This document shows, piece by piece, positions 1-7,212 of a DNA stretch of 11,966 bases. The stretch's first letter is position 1. Each line of letters starts with the position of its first letter. Both the position numbers and the translations under genes were made by a program. The stretch is from Paracoccaceae bacterium (lineage in GTDB: Bacteria > Pseudomonadota > Alphaproteobacteria > Rhodobacterales > Rhodobacteraceae): assembly GCA_018647275.1 (NCBI GenBank), contig JABGTH010000328.1, positions 1-11,966 of the forward strand. The letters are read 5' to 3'. Under the pieces are notes generated by a model. That model did not search any database and was not told where the DNA came from. It saw only the letters and a program-made list of their open reading frames with translations.

Positions 1-17
1 AGAATCGACTAGGACTT

Positions 18-58
18 GGGGGCGTTCCAAGCTTAGGAAGGCAGCCCCTCATTTTGTG
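18..58 (+). terminator. Possible terminator-like hairpin at left edge
   Basis: A GC-rich arm GGGGGC (18-23) can pair with GCCCCT (44-49, one G-U pair). Inside it TTCC (25-28) pairs with GGAA (36-39) around a 7-base loop, leaving a small asymmetric internal loop. A weak T-rich stretch (TCATTTTG) follows. It could end a gene lying left of the window. Two plus-strand frames are open from the edge until about bases 61-71, but they are too short to identify. No gene is supportable in 1-148. A folding calculation was not run. Confidence 0.3.
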
Positions 59-148
59 TAGTATCTGAAGATCGTTTTTTTACGTATTGTCGATGACTGG
101 ACCTCAGAACAACCTAACATCCTCGATGCAAATAGGCCTAAAAATTTA

Positions 149-451
149 ATGCGTAAGAACATCTTCATGCTAGCAGTTGCTTCACTGGCTCTTATTGCGG
201 GGTCCTCTTTTGGTTACGAGGGGTCTGATGGCTCCACCTACATTGCAACGCAAAATGCCCATGGTGCCGCACTTAAGAGTGCGAATGAGGCAATCTATCT
301 TGATAAAGACTGTGATGCTTTGTCAGGTAAAAAAGAACAGGGAATTTGGGCTTGGGCCAACGGTGGATTTGTGATTGAGATTCCAACTCGTCGGATCGAA
401 TTTGCGCGACAAAATCAACCTGTCGATGGCGGCTATGATTGCCAGATGTAA
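149..451 (+). CDS. Small secreted hypothetical protein
   Basis: This 100-residue protein has a clear N-terminal signal sequence: basic MRKN, a hydrophobic core to about residue 18, and probable cleavage near residues 19-22. The mature part is about 78 residues with two cysteines (C55 and C98) that could form a disulfide after export. It contains an aromatic/glycine patch around residues 66-74 (GIWAWANGG). The general look (small exported protein, DCDA near the middle, WANGG, Cys near the C-terminus) recalls uncharacterised small periplasmic proteins of Rhodobacterales, but I cannot name a family. The ribosome binding site is weak: only an AGG about 12 bases before the ATG. The next, broken, secreted-protein gene starts 52 bases downstream. 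Real gene: fairly likely. Function: unknown. Confidence 0.6.
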   Translation: MRKNIFMLAVASLALIAGSSFGYEGSDGSTYIATQNAHGAALKSANEAIYLDKDCDALSGKKEQGIWAWANGGFVIEIPTRRIEFARQNQPVDGGYDCQM

Positions 452-503
452 AGCGGGTTTTAGTGTGCAGTTTTACAATCAAGACAACTCAATGGGATAA
501 AAT

Positions 504-845
504 ATGTGCATTGCTGCTGCGACAATGTTGCTTAGCCTCGGTTCAACCACCGTGATGGCTGGTCCATTTGAAGGTACGTGGGACGCCTCCAAGGAAACGT
601 GTTCCTTAGAGTTTAGCGACTTTCGCCTCACAATTTCTGGCAATCAGGCCAATTATTGGGAGTCGACCTGTGAAATGGTTTAGGCAACACAATTGAGAGA
701 TATGGGAAACTCGATCCTTTATGATCTCCAATGCACTGGCGAAGGCGAAACATATAGTGGTGGTGTACTTTACTCGATAACAGTTGCTGGCCAACTATTG
801 GCATACAGCGGTGACTTTATAGCGCTGCGTGAACGCTGCAATTAA
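504..845 (+). pseudogene. Small secreted protein gene interrupted by an in-frame TAG
   Basis: From ATG 504 (GGGA at 494-497 as ribosome binding site, in-frame TAA just upstream at 498-500) the frame encodes a short signal sequence ending around A19, then a domain beginning GPFEGTWD. It runs 59 codons to a TAG at 681-683. The same frame then continues for 53 sense codons to TAA 843-845. The continuation is protein-like: YDLQCTGEGETYSGG, then LREC-like RERC at the end. Read through, the mature part holds four cysteines (C33, C56, C77, C112), two on each side of the stop, as expected for one disulfide-bonded domain. The simplest reading is a recently inactivated gene, for instance a CAG to TAG change. 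A sequencing error or a split pair of peptides is possible. No function is recognised. Confidence 0.55.
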
Positions 846-1134
846 AGCTGTTGCAAGGTTCTATTACTCAAGGCCTCGAGTTAACGATCTGCGCTGAGAC
901 GCGAAGACAGTTGGTTCGATTTTAAAGGTTGATGGATGGTGAGTATTACGTACACTGGGGCCGTGATAACTTCGTAAGTGCTTAAATTTTCAGCAGAACA
1001 AACAATTAATTATCCTAACTGATTAAACACCTAGTCACGTAATAACACTTGGCAGACCAGCAGGCTCGCGCTAGCCTCTCTTCAGGTGGGACGCTGCATT
1101 CTGACAATCAGTTCCGCAAACTTGGGAGAGAAAA
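846..1134 (+). other. Gap before the TRAP operon, possible decayed coding sequence
   Basis: No intact gene is visible. Bases 833-922 form an open frame without a start codon that reads protein-like (contains GSITQGLELTICAETR). Shifted frames then give EDSWFDFK (903-926) and MDGEYYVHWGRDNFVSA followed by TAA (932-985). A GATG GATG tandem duplication at 931-938 could explain the last frame change. Taken together this resembles the frameshifted tail of one small gene, but such a reconstruction is easy to over-read. The remainder, 986-1134, should hold the dctP promoter and leader. Confidence 0.2.
1049..1077 (+). promoter_or_regulatory. Candidate promoter of the TRAP operon
   Basis: TTGGCA (1049-1054, five of six matches to a sigma-70 -35 box) is followed by a 17-base spacer and TAGCCT (1072-1077, three of six matches to a -10 box). 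This would place transcription start about 50 bases before the dctP start. The -10 match is weak, so this is only the best-looking candidate. The TTGGCA does not continue into a sigma-54 -12 element at the right spacing. Confidence 0.25.
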
Positions 1135-2151
1135 ATGAACAAATTCGTATTGGGTGCTGTTGCATCCACAATCTCGTTTACATTCGCACTAGAAGCGGCT
1201 GCGACCGAATGGAACGTATCTGTCTGGGGCAAGCGCCGCGCATTTACAGAGCACGTTGAGAAGTTGGCTGAGTTGGTTTCTGAGAAGACCAATGGCGAGT
1301 TCACAATGAACGTGAGCTATGGCGGTCTTTCTAAGAACCGTGAAAACCTTGATGGAATCAGCATTGGTGCATTCGAGATGGCCCAGTTCTGTGCCGGTTA
1401 TCACCGGGACAAAAACCGTGTTGTAACTGTTTTGGAACTGCCATTCTTGGGCGTTGAAAATCTTGCCCAAGAAGTTGCCGTATCTTCAGCAGTTTACGCA
1501 CACCCAGCCGCGACTGAAGAAATGGCGCAATGGAATGCTAAGCTGTTGATGACGTCACCAATGCCACAATATAACTTGGTTGGTACTGGCGAGCCACGTC
1601 AAACTTTGGCTGATTTCGAAGGTATGCGCGTTCGTGCAACTGGCGGTATCGGCAAAGCATTTTCAGCGGTTGGTGGTGTTCCAACATCTGTAACAGCGAC
1701 TGAAGCATATCAAGCTATGGAAGGTGGATTGGTCGATACGGTTGCGTTCGCACAACACGCGCACCTGTCATTTGGCACAATTAATCAAGCGACTTGGTGG
1801 ACTGCCAACCTGAACCCAGGAACCGTGAACTGCCCAGTTGTTGTGAACATCGATGCTTATGACGATCTGTCTGATGCAGAACGTGAAGCACTCGATAGCT
1901 CAATCCCAGAAGCGTTGGATCACTATTTGGCCAACTACGGTGAATTGTTGGGCCGTTGGGATGCTGTGTTGGAAGAAAAAGGCGTTCAAAAGGTTGAAAT
2001 TAGCGATGACGTAATCGCCAAATTCCGCGCCAAAGCCGCTGACCCGATCCGTGACGAATGGATCGCAGACATGGAAGCGCAAGGCCTACCAGGCCAAGAG
2101 CTATATGACCTAGTTGTGAAGACTTTGGCAGAAGCCAAAGCTGCAAACTAA
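1135..2151 (+). CDS. dctP: TRAP transporter substrate-binding protein, DctP family
   Basis: This is the periplasmic solute receptor of a tripartite ATP-independent (TRAP) importer. It captures an organic acid-type ligand and delivers it to the DctQM membrane complex. It has 338 residues, normal for the family. A signal peptide spans about residues 1-23 (cleavage near AAA/TEW). The mature protein shows the DctP pattern: WNVSVWG as first strand, and DFEGMRVRATGG at 160-171, where R167 matches the family's ligand-carboxylate-binding arginine. TATEAYQAMEGGLVD (187-201) follows, and VVN (236-238) corresponds to the conserved asparagine region. C86 and C233 are the only mature cysteines. GGGAGAG at 1124-1130 supports the start. 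dctQ follows after a 79-base gap containing a strong hairpin, as expected if the receptor is made in excess. The ligand cannot be read from the sequence: no catabolic gene or regulator is adjacent. Family assignment is firm and substrate unknown. Confidence 0.93.
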   Translation: MNKFVLGAVASTISFTFALEAAATEWNVSVWGKRRAFTEHVEKLAELVSEKTNGEFTMNVSYGGLSKNRENLDGISIGAFEMAQFCAGYHRDKNRVVTVLELPFLGVENLAQEVAVSSAVYAHPAATEEMAQWNAKLLMTSPMPQYNLVGTGEPRQTLADFEGMRVRATGGIGKAFSAVGGVPTSVTATEAYQAMEGGLVDTVAFAQHAHLSFGTINQATWWTANLNPGTVNCPVVVNIDAYDDLSDAEREALDSSIPEALDHYLANYGELLGRWDAVLEEKGVQKVEISDDVIAKFRAKAADPIRDEWIADMEAQGLPGQELYDLVVKTLAEAKAAN

Positions 2152-2170
2152 GCGTCACTTCCTATCAATT

Positions 2171-2195
2171 GGCCGTCCCGCAAATTGGGGCGGCC
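2171..2195 (+). promoter_or_regulatory. Stem-loop between dctP and dctQ
   Basis: GGCCGTCCC (2171-2179) pairs fully with GGGGCGGCC (2187-2195), a 9-bp stem with one G-U pair around a 7-base loop. It begins 19 bases after the dctP stop. The downstream sequence (TAACTATCTAAAA) has no real T-tract, so it is less likely to be a full terminator than an mRNA-stabilising or partially attenuating element. Either role would give high receptor and low membrane-subunit levels, as is common in binding-protein operons. Confidence 0.6.
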
Positions 2196-2230
2196 TAACT
2201 ATCTAAAACATACTCGGGGGGAGTAGCCCA

Positions 2231-2860
2231 ATGGCAGGATCAGCTGCGGTACTGGAGGATTCCAGTCTGCTAAGTAGATTGGATCGGGCATTGTTGCCAC
2301 TGGAGCGGTTCTGCGCGTTAATCAGCGGCCTTGCGATTTTTTCACTAATGTTCTTGGCCGCGTACTCCGTCACGACCCGTAAATTTTTTGGTGCGCCCAT
2401 GATGGGCTACGTTGACCTGATCGAGAGCGCGATGCCAATTATCGCTATTATGGGCGTTGCTTATGTCCAACGCGATGGCACACACATCCGCATGGATATG
2501 TTGGTTTCCAAGCTAAGTGGTCGTACACTTTGGTTGTTCGAGCTGATCTCTGTTCTAATGATCCTGATCCTAATGGTTGCTCTGACTTGGGGATCTTGGG
2601 ATCATTTTATGCGCTCTTTTGACTGTGCACGCCCGCTGTGCAGTAAAGACAGCACCACCGATATTTATCTTCCGCTATGGCCATCCAAGCTGGTCGTTCC
2701 GTTTGCATTTGGCGTTCTGTCGCTGCGCTTGATTTTGCAGGCATTGGGATATGGCCGTGCATTTGTATTTGGCCTTGAAAATCCTGCTGGCGTTCCTTTG
2801 ACCTTGTCGGTGGCTGAACAGGCCGCGATCGAAGCGCGTGCACATGAGGGAGCAGACTGA
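2231..2860 (+). CDS. dctQ: TRAP transporter small membrane subunit, DctQ family
   Basis: This is the small integral membrane component that pairs with DctM and docks the substrate receptor. It has 209 residues with four hydrophobic segments, at about 27-47, 62-80, 103-123 and 152-172, the DctQ topology. Conserved features include TTRKFFG after TM1 and the cytoplasmic RDGTHIRMDM loop (81-90) between TM2 and TM3, a DctQ hallmark. GGGGGGAG (2216-2223) precedes the ATG. The stop overlaps the dctM start as TGATG (2858-2862), pointing to translational coupling. One oddity is the predicted periplasmic loop between TM3 and TM4, which carries two cysteines, C132 and C137 (FDCARPLCSK), that could form a small disulfide loop. 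The last ~30 residues are a polar alanine-rich tail. The family is poorly conserved in sequence, but position, topology and the HIRMD motif make the call secure. Confidence 0.9.
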   Translation: MAGSAAVLEDSSLLSRLDRALLPLERFCALISGLAIFSLMFLAAYSVTTRKFFGAPMMGYVDLIESAMPIIAIMGVAYVQRDGTHIRMDMLVSKLSGRTLWLFELISVLMILILMVALTWGSWDHFMRSFDCARPLCSKDSTTDIYLPLWPSKLVVPFAFGVLSLRLILQALGYGRAFVFGLENPAGVPLTLSVAEQAAIEARAHEGAD

Positions 2861-4263
2861 TGGATAGCATTTCAATCGGATTGTGGGTCAGTGGCGGTAT
2901 GCTGGTCATGGTGTTGCTGGGTATGCGCGTGGCCTTTGCTGCAGGTATGGCGGGCTTTGTAGGCCTCGTTTGGCTGAGGTGGAATGGGTATGATTATGCC
3001 CCTGAGAAGTTTGGCAAAGCGCTGCAAGTCAGCGTGCGTATTGCAGGCTTAACGCCGCAATCAAAGGTCAGCGCTAATGTTCTGTCATTGATCCCCGTGT
3101 TCATCCTGATAGGATACTTGGCTTATTACGCCAAACTGACAACCGCACTGTTCGAGGCCTGCAAACGCTGGTTCGCATGGGTCCCGGGTGGCTTGGCTGT
3201 TTCAACCGTATTTGCGACAGCGGGCTTTGCCGCGGTGTCTGGTGCTTCGGTGGCTACGGCTGCCGTGTTCGCCCGTATCGCCATCCCAGAGATGTTGAAA
3301 ATCGGCTATAACAAACAATTCGCAGCCGGTGTTGTGGCGGCGGGGGGCACGTTGGCCTCGCTTATCCCGCCCTCTGCGATCCTAGTGATCTACGCGATTA
3401 TCGTTGAGCAAGACGTGGGAAAGCTGCTGCTCGCGGGCTTTATCCCAGGTGCGTTTTCGGCGGTAGTATATGCGATCTTGATCATCGGGATTGCGATGAC
3501 CTTCAAAAACGTCGGCCCACCGGTGCGTGGCTTTACATGGAAGCAACGCTTTGAGTCCCTGCCGCCGGCTTTGCCGATTGTCTTAGTTGTCGTGATCATC
3601 ATTTTCTTTGTCTACAACCCCTTTGGCGATGCATGGGGCACCCCGACCGAAGGCGGAGCGATTGGCGCCTTTATCGTCTTCGTTATGGCGATGTATCGCG
3701 GTATGCGCTGGGGCCAGTTGAAAGAAGCCCTTCTTGAAACGGCCAAACTGACGGTGATGATTTTTACCATTATCTGGGGCGTGCTGATCTATGTGCGCTT
3801 TCTCGGGTTCGCCAAACTGCCAGACGCCTTCTCGGATTGGATCGTATCGCTAGATATGGCACCGCTCACGATTTTGATTTGCATCCTTTTGGCCTATGCG
3901 GTTTTGGGCATGTTCATGGATGCAATTGGAATGCTGTTGCTTACCTTGCCTGTGGTTTACCCCGCAGTCATGGCGCTGAATGGAGGCGAATACGTGACGG
4001 CTGCTGACAGTGCCTTTGGCATGTCGGGCACAATGTGTGCCATCTGGTTCGGGATATTGGTGGTCAAAATGGCAGAATTTTGTTTGATCACCCCGCCCAT
4101 CGGCCTTAACTGTTTTGTTGTAGCTGGTGTGCGCGATGACCTGACCGTTCAGGACGTTTTCAAAGGTGTGATGCCCTTCTTCTTGGCTGATGCCGTGACA
4201 ATAGCGTTATTGGTTTCATTCCCAGGCATTGTGCTGTGGTTGCCTTCGCTGGTTGGCAACTAA
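2860..4263 (+). CDS. dctM: TRAP transporter large permease subunit, DctM family
   Basis: This is the ion-coupled transport subunit of the TRAP system, in the inner membrane. It has 467 residues, slightly longer than the usual ~430, with extra sequence at about 41-70 between the first helices. Family motifs are present in order: VPGGLAVSTVFATAGFAAVSGAS (108-130), the ATAAVF...IPEMLK segment (132-147), GGTLASLIPPSAILVIY (162-178) and LAGFIPG (191-197). TPTEGGAIGAF (261-271), LGMFMDAIGMLLLTLPVVYP (349-368) and EFCLITPPIGLNCFVVAG (406-423) follow. These include the duplicated helical-hairpin elements thought to bind substrate and sodium. It overlaps dctQ by one base. Its TAA stop overlaps the stop of the opposing minus-strand gene, so there is no room for a terminator between them. 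Function is firm. The transported solute is not known. Confidence 0.95.
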   Translation: MDSISIGLWVSGGMLVMVLLGMRVAFAAGMAGFVGLVWLRWNGYDYAPEKFGKALQVSVRIAGLTPQSKVSANVLSLIPVFILIGYLAYYAKLTTALFEACKRWFAWVPGGLAVSTVFATAGFAAVSGASVATAAVFARIAIPEMLKIGYNKQFAAGVVAAGGTLASLIPPSAILVIYAIIVEQDVGKLLLAGFIPGAFSAVVYAILIIGIAMTFKNVGPPVRGFTWKQRFESLPPALPIVLVVVIIIFFVYNPFGDAWGTPTEGGAIGAFIVFVMAMYRGMRWGQLKEALLETAKLTVMIFTIIWGVLIYVRFLGFAKLPDAFSDWIVSLDMAPLTILICILLAYAVLGMFMDAIGMLLLTLPVVYPAVMALNGGEYVTAADSAFGMSGTMCAIWFGILVVKMAEFCLITPPIGLNCFVVAGVRDDLTVQDVFKGVMPFFLADAVTIALLVSFPGIVLWLPSLVGN

Positions 4264-5102
4264 AGCGCCAGATAGCCAATCCCGAAAAAGCAGATCGCAA
4301 CGCCAAACCATTGGCCTGGGGTCATGCGTTCTTTCAAGAACAACCATGCTAGAATAATTGTGATCATTCCAAAAGTCGAGGCTGCAACGGCTGCAAATTC
4401 TGGACGGGGTAGGTTGCCAGCTGCGATGACGATGCCCAGTGCAACGGCATCCAGAAGACTCATAAGCGCCAATAGAGGCCATGCGCTTCGATCAGGTAAT
4501 ATGGGACCGGCCGAAAGAGCCAACAATGCAACAGCACCGGTGGCCGCTGTCAACCGCGTCACAAGAATTACAGGCAGCTCGCTGCCTGCTTGGGTCGCGA
4601 GGTGCCCAACAGAGAATGCCATCGCAAATCCCCCTGCACCAACCAAGGACCAGCCAATGGCAGCCTTTTGGGAACCTTCGCTTTCGGAATGGTCGGACAA
4701 CATGCTGACAATAGCGACACCTGTTATCACGCCGCCAACGGCTAGCCACTGATCCCAAATCACAGGCTGTCCCATCAGAGCGGCCCAACCGATCGACAGA
4801 ATTGGGTATGAGCCAACAATTGGTGCAACCAAACGTACGGGACCAATTCCGAAAGCCTTATAAAGGCCGATGCAGCCTAAAAGGTAAATTGAGCCGCTTA
4901 GGGCACTGAACCCAAAGCTAGTAGGCGTCATCGCCTCCCAATCCCCAAGGGCACCTGAAATTGGGAACAAGACTAGCGATCCAGCCAACATAACTGTCGC
5001 AATCGCAGGGAGAATACCGCCACGTTGAGACACAAAGCGGATGCAAATATCGTGGATACCCCATGCACAGGCCGCAATCATTCCTAGGGTTAGTGAAACC
5101 AT
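4260..5102 (-). CDS. EamA-type (DMT superfamily) transporter
   Basis: This is a 280-residue inner-membrane protein with about ten hydrophobic helices arranged as two EamA repeats (roughly 3-134 and 148-279), typical of drug/metabolite transporters that export amino acids or other small metabolites. Typical features are the WG.HDICIRF stretch in helix 1, ALYKAFGIGPVRLVAPIVGSYP-like sequence at helices 3-4 (79-100), and the closing FLKERMTPGQWFGVAICFFGIGYL in helices 9-10. The start ATG is preceded on its own strand by AAAGGAA, which sits in a small ATTCC-AAA-GGAAT inverted repeat (5109-5121), so the ribosome site could be partly masked. It is divergent from dusA across a 247-base region containing a 20-base palindrome. 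It converges on dctM with overlapping stops. Neither direction nor substrate can be inferred, and nothing nearby says what it moves. Confidence 0.85.
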   Translation of the reverse strand: MVSLTLGMIAACAWGIHDICIRFVSQRGGILPAIATVMLAGSLVLFPISGALGDWEAMTPTSFGFSALSGSIYLLGCIGLYKAFGIGPVRLVAPIVGSYPILSIGWAALMGQPVIWDQWLAVGGVITGVAIVSMLSDHSESEGSQKAAIGWSLVGAGGFAMAFSVGHLATQAGSELPVILVTRLTAATGAVALLALSAGPILPDRSAWPLLALMSLLDAVALGIVIAAGNLPRPEFAAVAASTFGMITIILAWLFLKERMTPGQWFGVAICFFGIGYLAL

Positions 5103-5181
5103 CGTTATATTCCTTTGGAATGATGCTATTAACTTTGGTGCGGTGGCGTTCGCGAGGGGGAGTTAAAGACAAATACGTTAT

Positions 5182-5201
5182 CTTTGCATTTTAATGCAAA
5201 G
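5182..5201. promoter_or_regulatory. Perfect operator-like palindrome in the divergent region
   Basis: CTTTGCATT (5182-5190), a TT spacer, then AATGCAAAG (5193-5201) form an exact 9-bp inverted repeat. It lies 80 bases upstream of the minus-strand EamA gene start and 148 bases upstream of the dusA ATG. Its size and symmetry fit a dimeric regulator site. I do not recognise the regulator, and no regulator gene is in the window. It lacks a T-tract and sits between divergent genes, so a terminator is unlikely. Confidence 0.5.
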
Positions 5202-5349
5202 CTATATCGATCCAACTCGAAGGATTGTTCGCTTCGTTTCCATTTGTCTAGAACCAATTTTCTGATAGTTGCACTTTTGAACCAACGCAGTCGGGTCGCG
5301 ACCTCAGTGCGGCGGATAAAACAATTTGCTTCAGGCACCGGAAAAGCTG

Positions 5350-6375
5350 ATGAAAACAAATAAATCCAGCGTCTCGCGCTCTGCACGCCTATCCGTTGCG
5401 CCCATGATGGATTGGACGGATCGGCACTGCCGCTATCTGCATCGTCAATTAAGTGGGCAAGCTTTGCTGTATACTGAGATGGTCACATCCCCCGCACTTG
5501 TACGTGGTGGAGCAATGCATTTGTTGGACCATGACGTGGCTGAACACCCTGTGGCGTTGCAACTTGGCGGTTCTGATCCGGTTGAATTGGCCAAGGCTGC
5601 GCGCATGGGGGCAGATGTTGGGTATGACGAGATTAACCTGAATGTTGGTTGCCCGTCTGATCGTGTTCAATCGGGGACGTTTGGTGCTGTGTTAATGAAA
5701 CACCCAGCGTTGGTTGCCGAATGCGTGGCGGCTATGCGCGCCGAAGTAGACGTTGAGGTGACTGTTAAGTGCCGCATTGGTGTTGACGATCAAGATCCTG
5801 AGGAGGTCCTTCCTGAGTTTCTAGCGCGGATCGTAGGGGCAGGGTGCGAACGTGTGACAATTCATGCGCGCAAGGCGTGGCTAAAAGGCCTGAGCCCGAA
5901 GGAAAACCGTGAAGTGCCACCTTTGGATTATGAATTGGTCCACAAGATGAAGGGGTATTTCCCCAATTTGCATATTTCTGTGAACGGTGGTGTGACATCG
6001 CTCGAACAGGCATTTGATTTCTTAGAAAATGGATTGGACGGTGTCATGGTTGGCCGTGCTGCATATCATCAGGCCAGTGACATCCTAAGCGCTGCGGATC
6101 CGATCATCTTTGGCGTCGGCGAGGTAACGACCGCAGAACAAGCCGTACACAAAATGTTACCCTATATCGAAGCCCATTTGACGGCAGGTGGCCGTCTAAA
6201 CCAAGTGACCCGTCATATGTTGGGCTTGTTTGCGGGTCGCCCTGGGGCACGTGGGTGGCGACGTATGCTGTCTGATGATGGCAATAAACCGGGTGCAGGG
6301 CCCGAACTGGTTCTGGCGGCGCTCGCGCAAATGGCGCAGACTGCTCTAGAAGTCGAAGCCGCACAAGCGGGCTAA
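5350..6375 (+). CDS. dusA: tRNA-dihydrouridine(20/20a) synthase DusA
   Basis: This FMN- and NADPH-dependent enzyme reduces uridine in the tRNA D-loop to dihydrouridine. From ATG 5350 it has 341 residues, the normal size. A TTG at 5326 in the same frame would add eight residues, but the ATG has a GGAAAA site (5340-5345) at good spacing and gives the usual short lead before LSVAPMMDWTDRHCRY. Diagnostic DusA segments are YTEMVTSPAL (41-50), EHPVALQLGGSDP (65-77), and YDEINLNVGCPSDRVQSGTFGA (92-113) with catalytic C101. TVKCRIGVDDQD (138-149) has K140, IHARKAWLKGLSPKENREVPPLDY spans 171-194, and VNGG (211-214), GVMVGRAAY (231-239) and HMLGLFAGRPGAR.WRR (289-305) follow. The DusA-specific LSPKENREVPPLDY rules out DusB or DusC. 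A TauE-like permease follows after 15 bases and probably shares its transcript. Confidence 0.96.
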   Translation: MKTNKSSVSRSARLSVAPMMDWTDRHCRYLHRQLSGQALLYTEMVTSPALVRGGAMHLLDHDVAEHPVALQLGGSDPVELAKAARMGADVGYDEINLNVGCPSDRVQSGTFGAVLMKHPALVAECVAAMRAEVDVEVTVKCRIGVDDQDPEEVLPEFLARIVGAGCERVTIHARKAWLKGLSPKENREVPPLDYELVHKMKGYFPNLHISVNGGVTSLEQAFDFLENGLDGVMVGRAAYHQASDILSAADPIIFGVGEVTTAEQAVHKMLPYIEAHLTAGGRLNQVTRHMLGLFAGRPGARGWRRMLSDDGNKPGAGPELVLAALAQMAQTALEVEAAQAG

Positions 6376-6390
6376 CTCAAAGGAAATATC

Positions 6391-7212
6391 ATGCCAGAGA
6401 CGATGTTGTTGATCCAAATGCTTGTTGTTCTTTTGGTCATTGGTGCCTTTGCTGGCGTCCTTGCTGGGCTCTTAGGGGTCGGCGGTGGTATCGTTCTTGT
6501 GCCTGCATTCTTCTATGCATTTCAGACGCTTGGTTATGATGGTTCGCAATTGATGCAGATGTGTCTGGCAACCTCATTGGCGACGATAATCGTAACATCC
6601 ATGCGCTCAGTTCACAGCCACCATAAAAAGGGTGCTGTTGATTGGGATATTTTGCGCGGCTGGGCTCCTGGTATTGCTTTGGGCGCTGTTGTCGGCATGT
6701 TGGTTGTTTCGCAACTGCGTTCCACCACTCTGCAAGCGATCTTTGGCGTTCTGGCGCTGACCGTCGGTGTTTACATGAGCTTTGGACGTGCAGAGTGGCG
6801 TCTGGGACAGGCGATGCCAAAAGGGCCGCTGCGGATCGTTTTATCGCCATTGGTTGGGTTTATGTCTGTATTGATGGGCATAGGTGGGGGCAGCTTTGGC
6901 GTGCCGTTGATGAGCCTGTTCAACACGGCTATTCACCGCGCAGTCGCTACGGCTGCAGGGTTCGGCGTTGTTATTGCCGTGCCTGCAGTAATTGGCTTTC
7001 TTTTCGTCGATATGAATATGGATGTACCGCCACTTACCATTGGGGCGGTCAATCTGATCGCGTTCGTGATCATCATTGCCATGACGTTGGTCACTGCCCC
7101 GTGGGGAGTGAAACTGGCGCATTCGATGGACGCTAAACCCTTGAAGCGCGCGTTTGGTGTGTTCCTCGTACTGGTCGCGGTAAACATGTTGCGAAAAGCG
7201 TTGATGGGGTAA
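6391..7212 (+). CDS. TauE/SafE family (sulfite exporter-like) permease
   Basis: This inner-membrane permease has 273 residues with about eight hydrophobic helices, in two homologous halves. Each half shows the family's glycine signature: GLLGVGGGIVLVPAFF (27-42) and LMGIGGGSFGVPLMS (161-175). The first half continues with ATSLATIIVTSMRSV.SH..KGAVDW (60-85), also typical. Members move sulfite, sulfoacetate or related anions, but many are uncharacterised, and nothing here (no taurine or sulfonate catabolic genes) fixes the substrate. The start has AAAGGAA (6379-6385) six bases ahead. It lies 15 bases after dusA and is probably co-transcribed, with no obvious functional link. The stop TAA (7210-7212) directly abuts the stop of the opposing DUF1289 gene, with no intergenic base. 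Confidence 0.88.
   Translation: MPETMLLIQMLVVLLVIGAFAGVLAGLLGVGGGIVLVPAFFYAFQTLGYDGSQLMQMCLATSLATIIVTSMRSVHSHHKKGAVDWDILRGWAPGIALGAVVGMLVVSQLRSTTLQAIFGVLALTVGVYMSFGRAEWRLGQAMPKGPLRIVLSPLVGFMSVLMGIGGGSFGVPLMSLFNTAIHRAVATAAGFGVVIAVPAVIGFLFVDMNMDVPPLTIGAVNLIAFVIIIAMTLVTAPWGVKLAHSMDAKPLKRAFGVFLVLVAVNMLRKALMG

Noticed and set aside
681..683. Pyrrolysine-type recoding of the amber codon
   Set aside because: Nothing in the window suggests pyl machinery and the group is not known for it. A nonsense mutation or base error is simpler.
1049..1066. Sigma-54 promoter before dctP
   Set aside because: TTGGCA resembles a -24 element, but there is no GC of a -12 element at the required spacing (the GC falls one base off).
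4324..4752. 142-codon plus-strand open frame
   Set aside because: It is antisense to the EamA transporter gene, which has coherent membrane helices. This frame has low-complexity Ala/Pro/Arg composition.
5326..5349. TTG start for dusA
   Set aside because: It adds eight residues not typical of the family, and the ATG at 5350 has a better-placed GGAAAA ribosome site.
5129..5386. 85-codon minus-strand open frame across the EamA-dusA gap
   Set aside because: It overlaps the dusA start and has no recognisable domain. It would read through the palindromic regulatory region.
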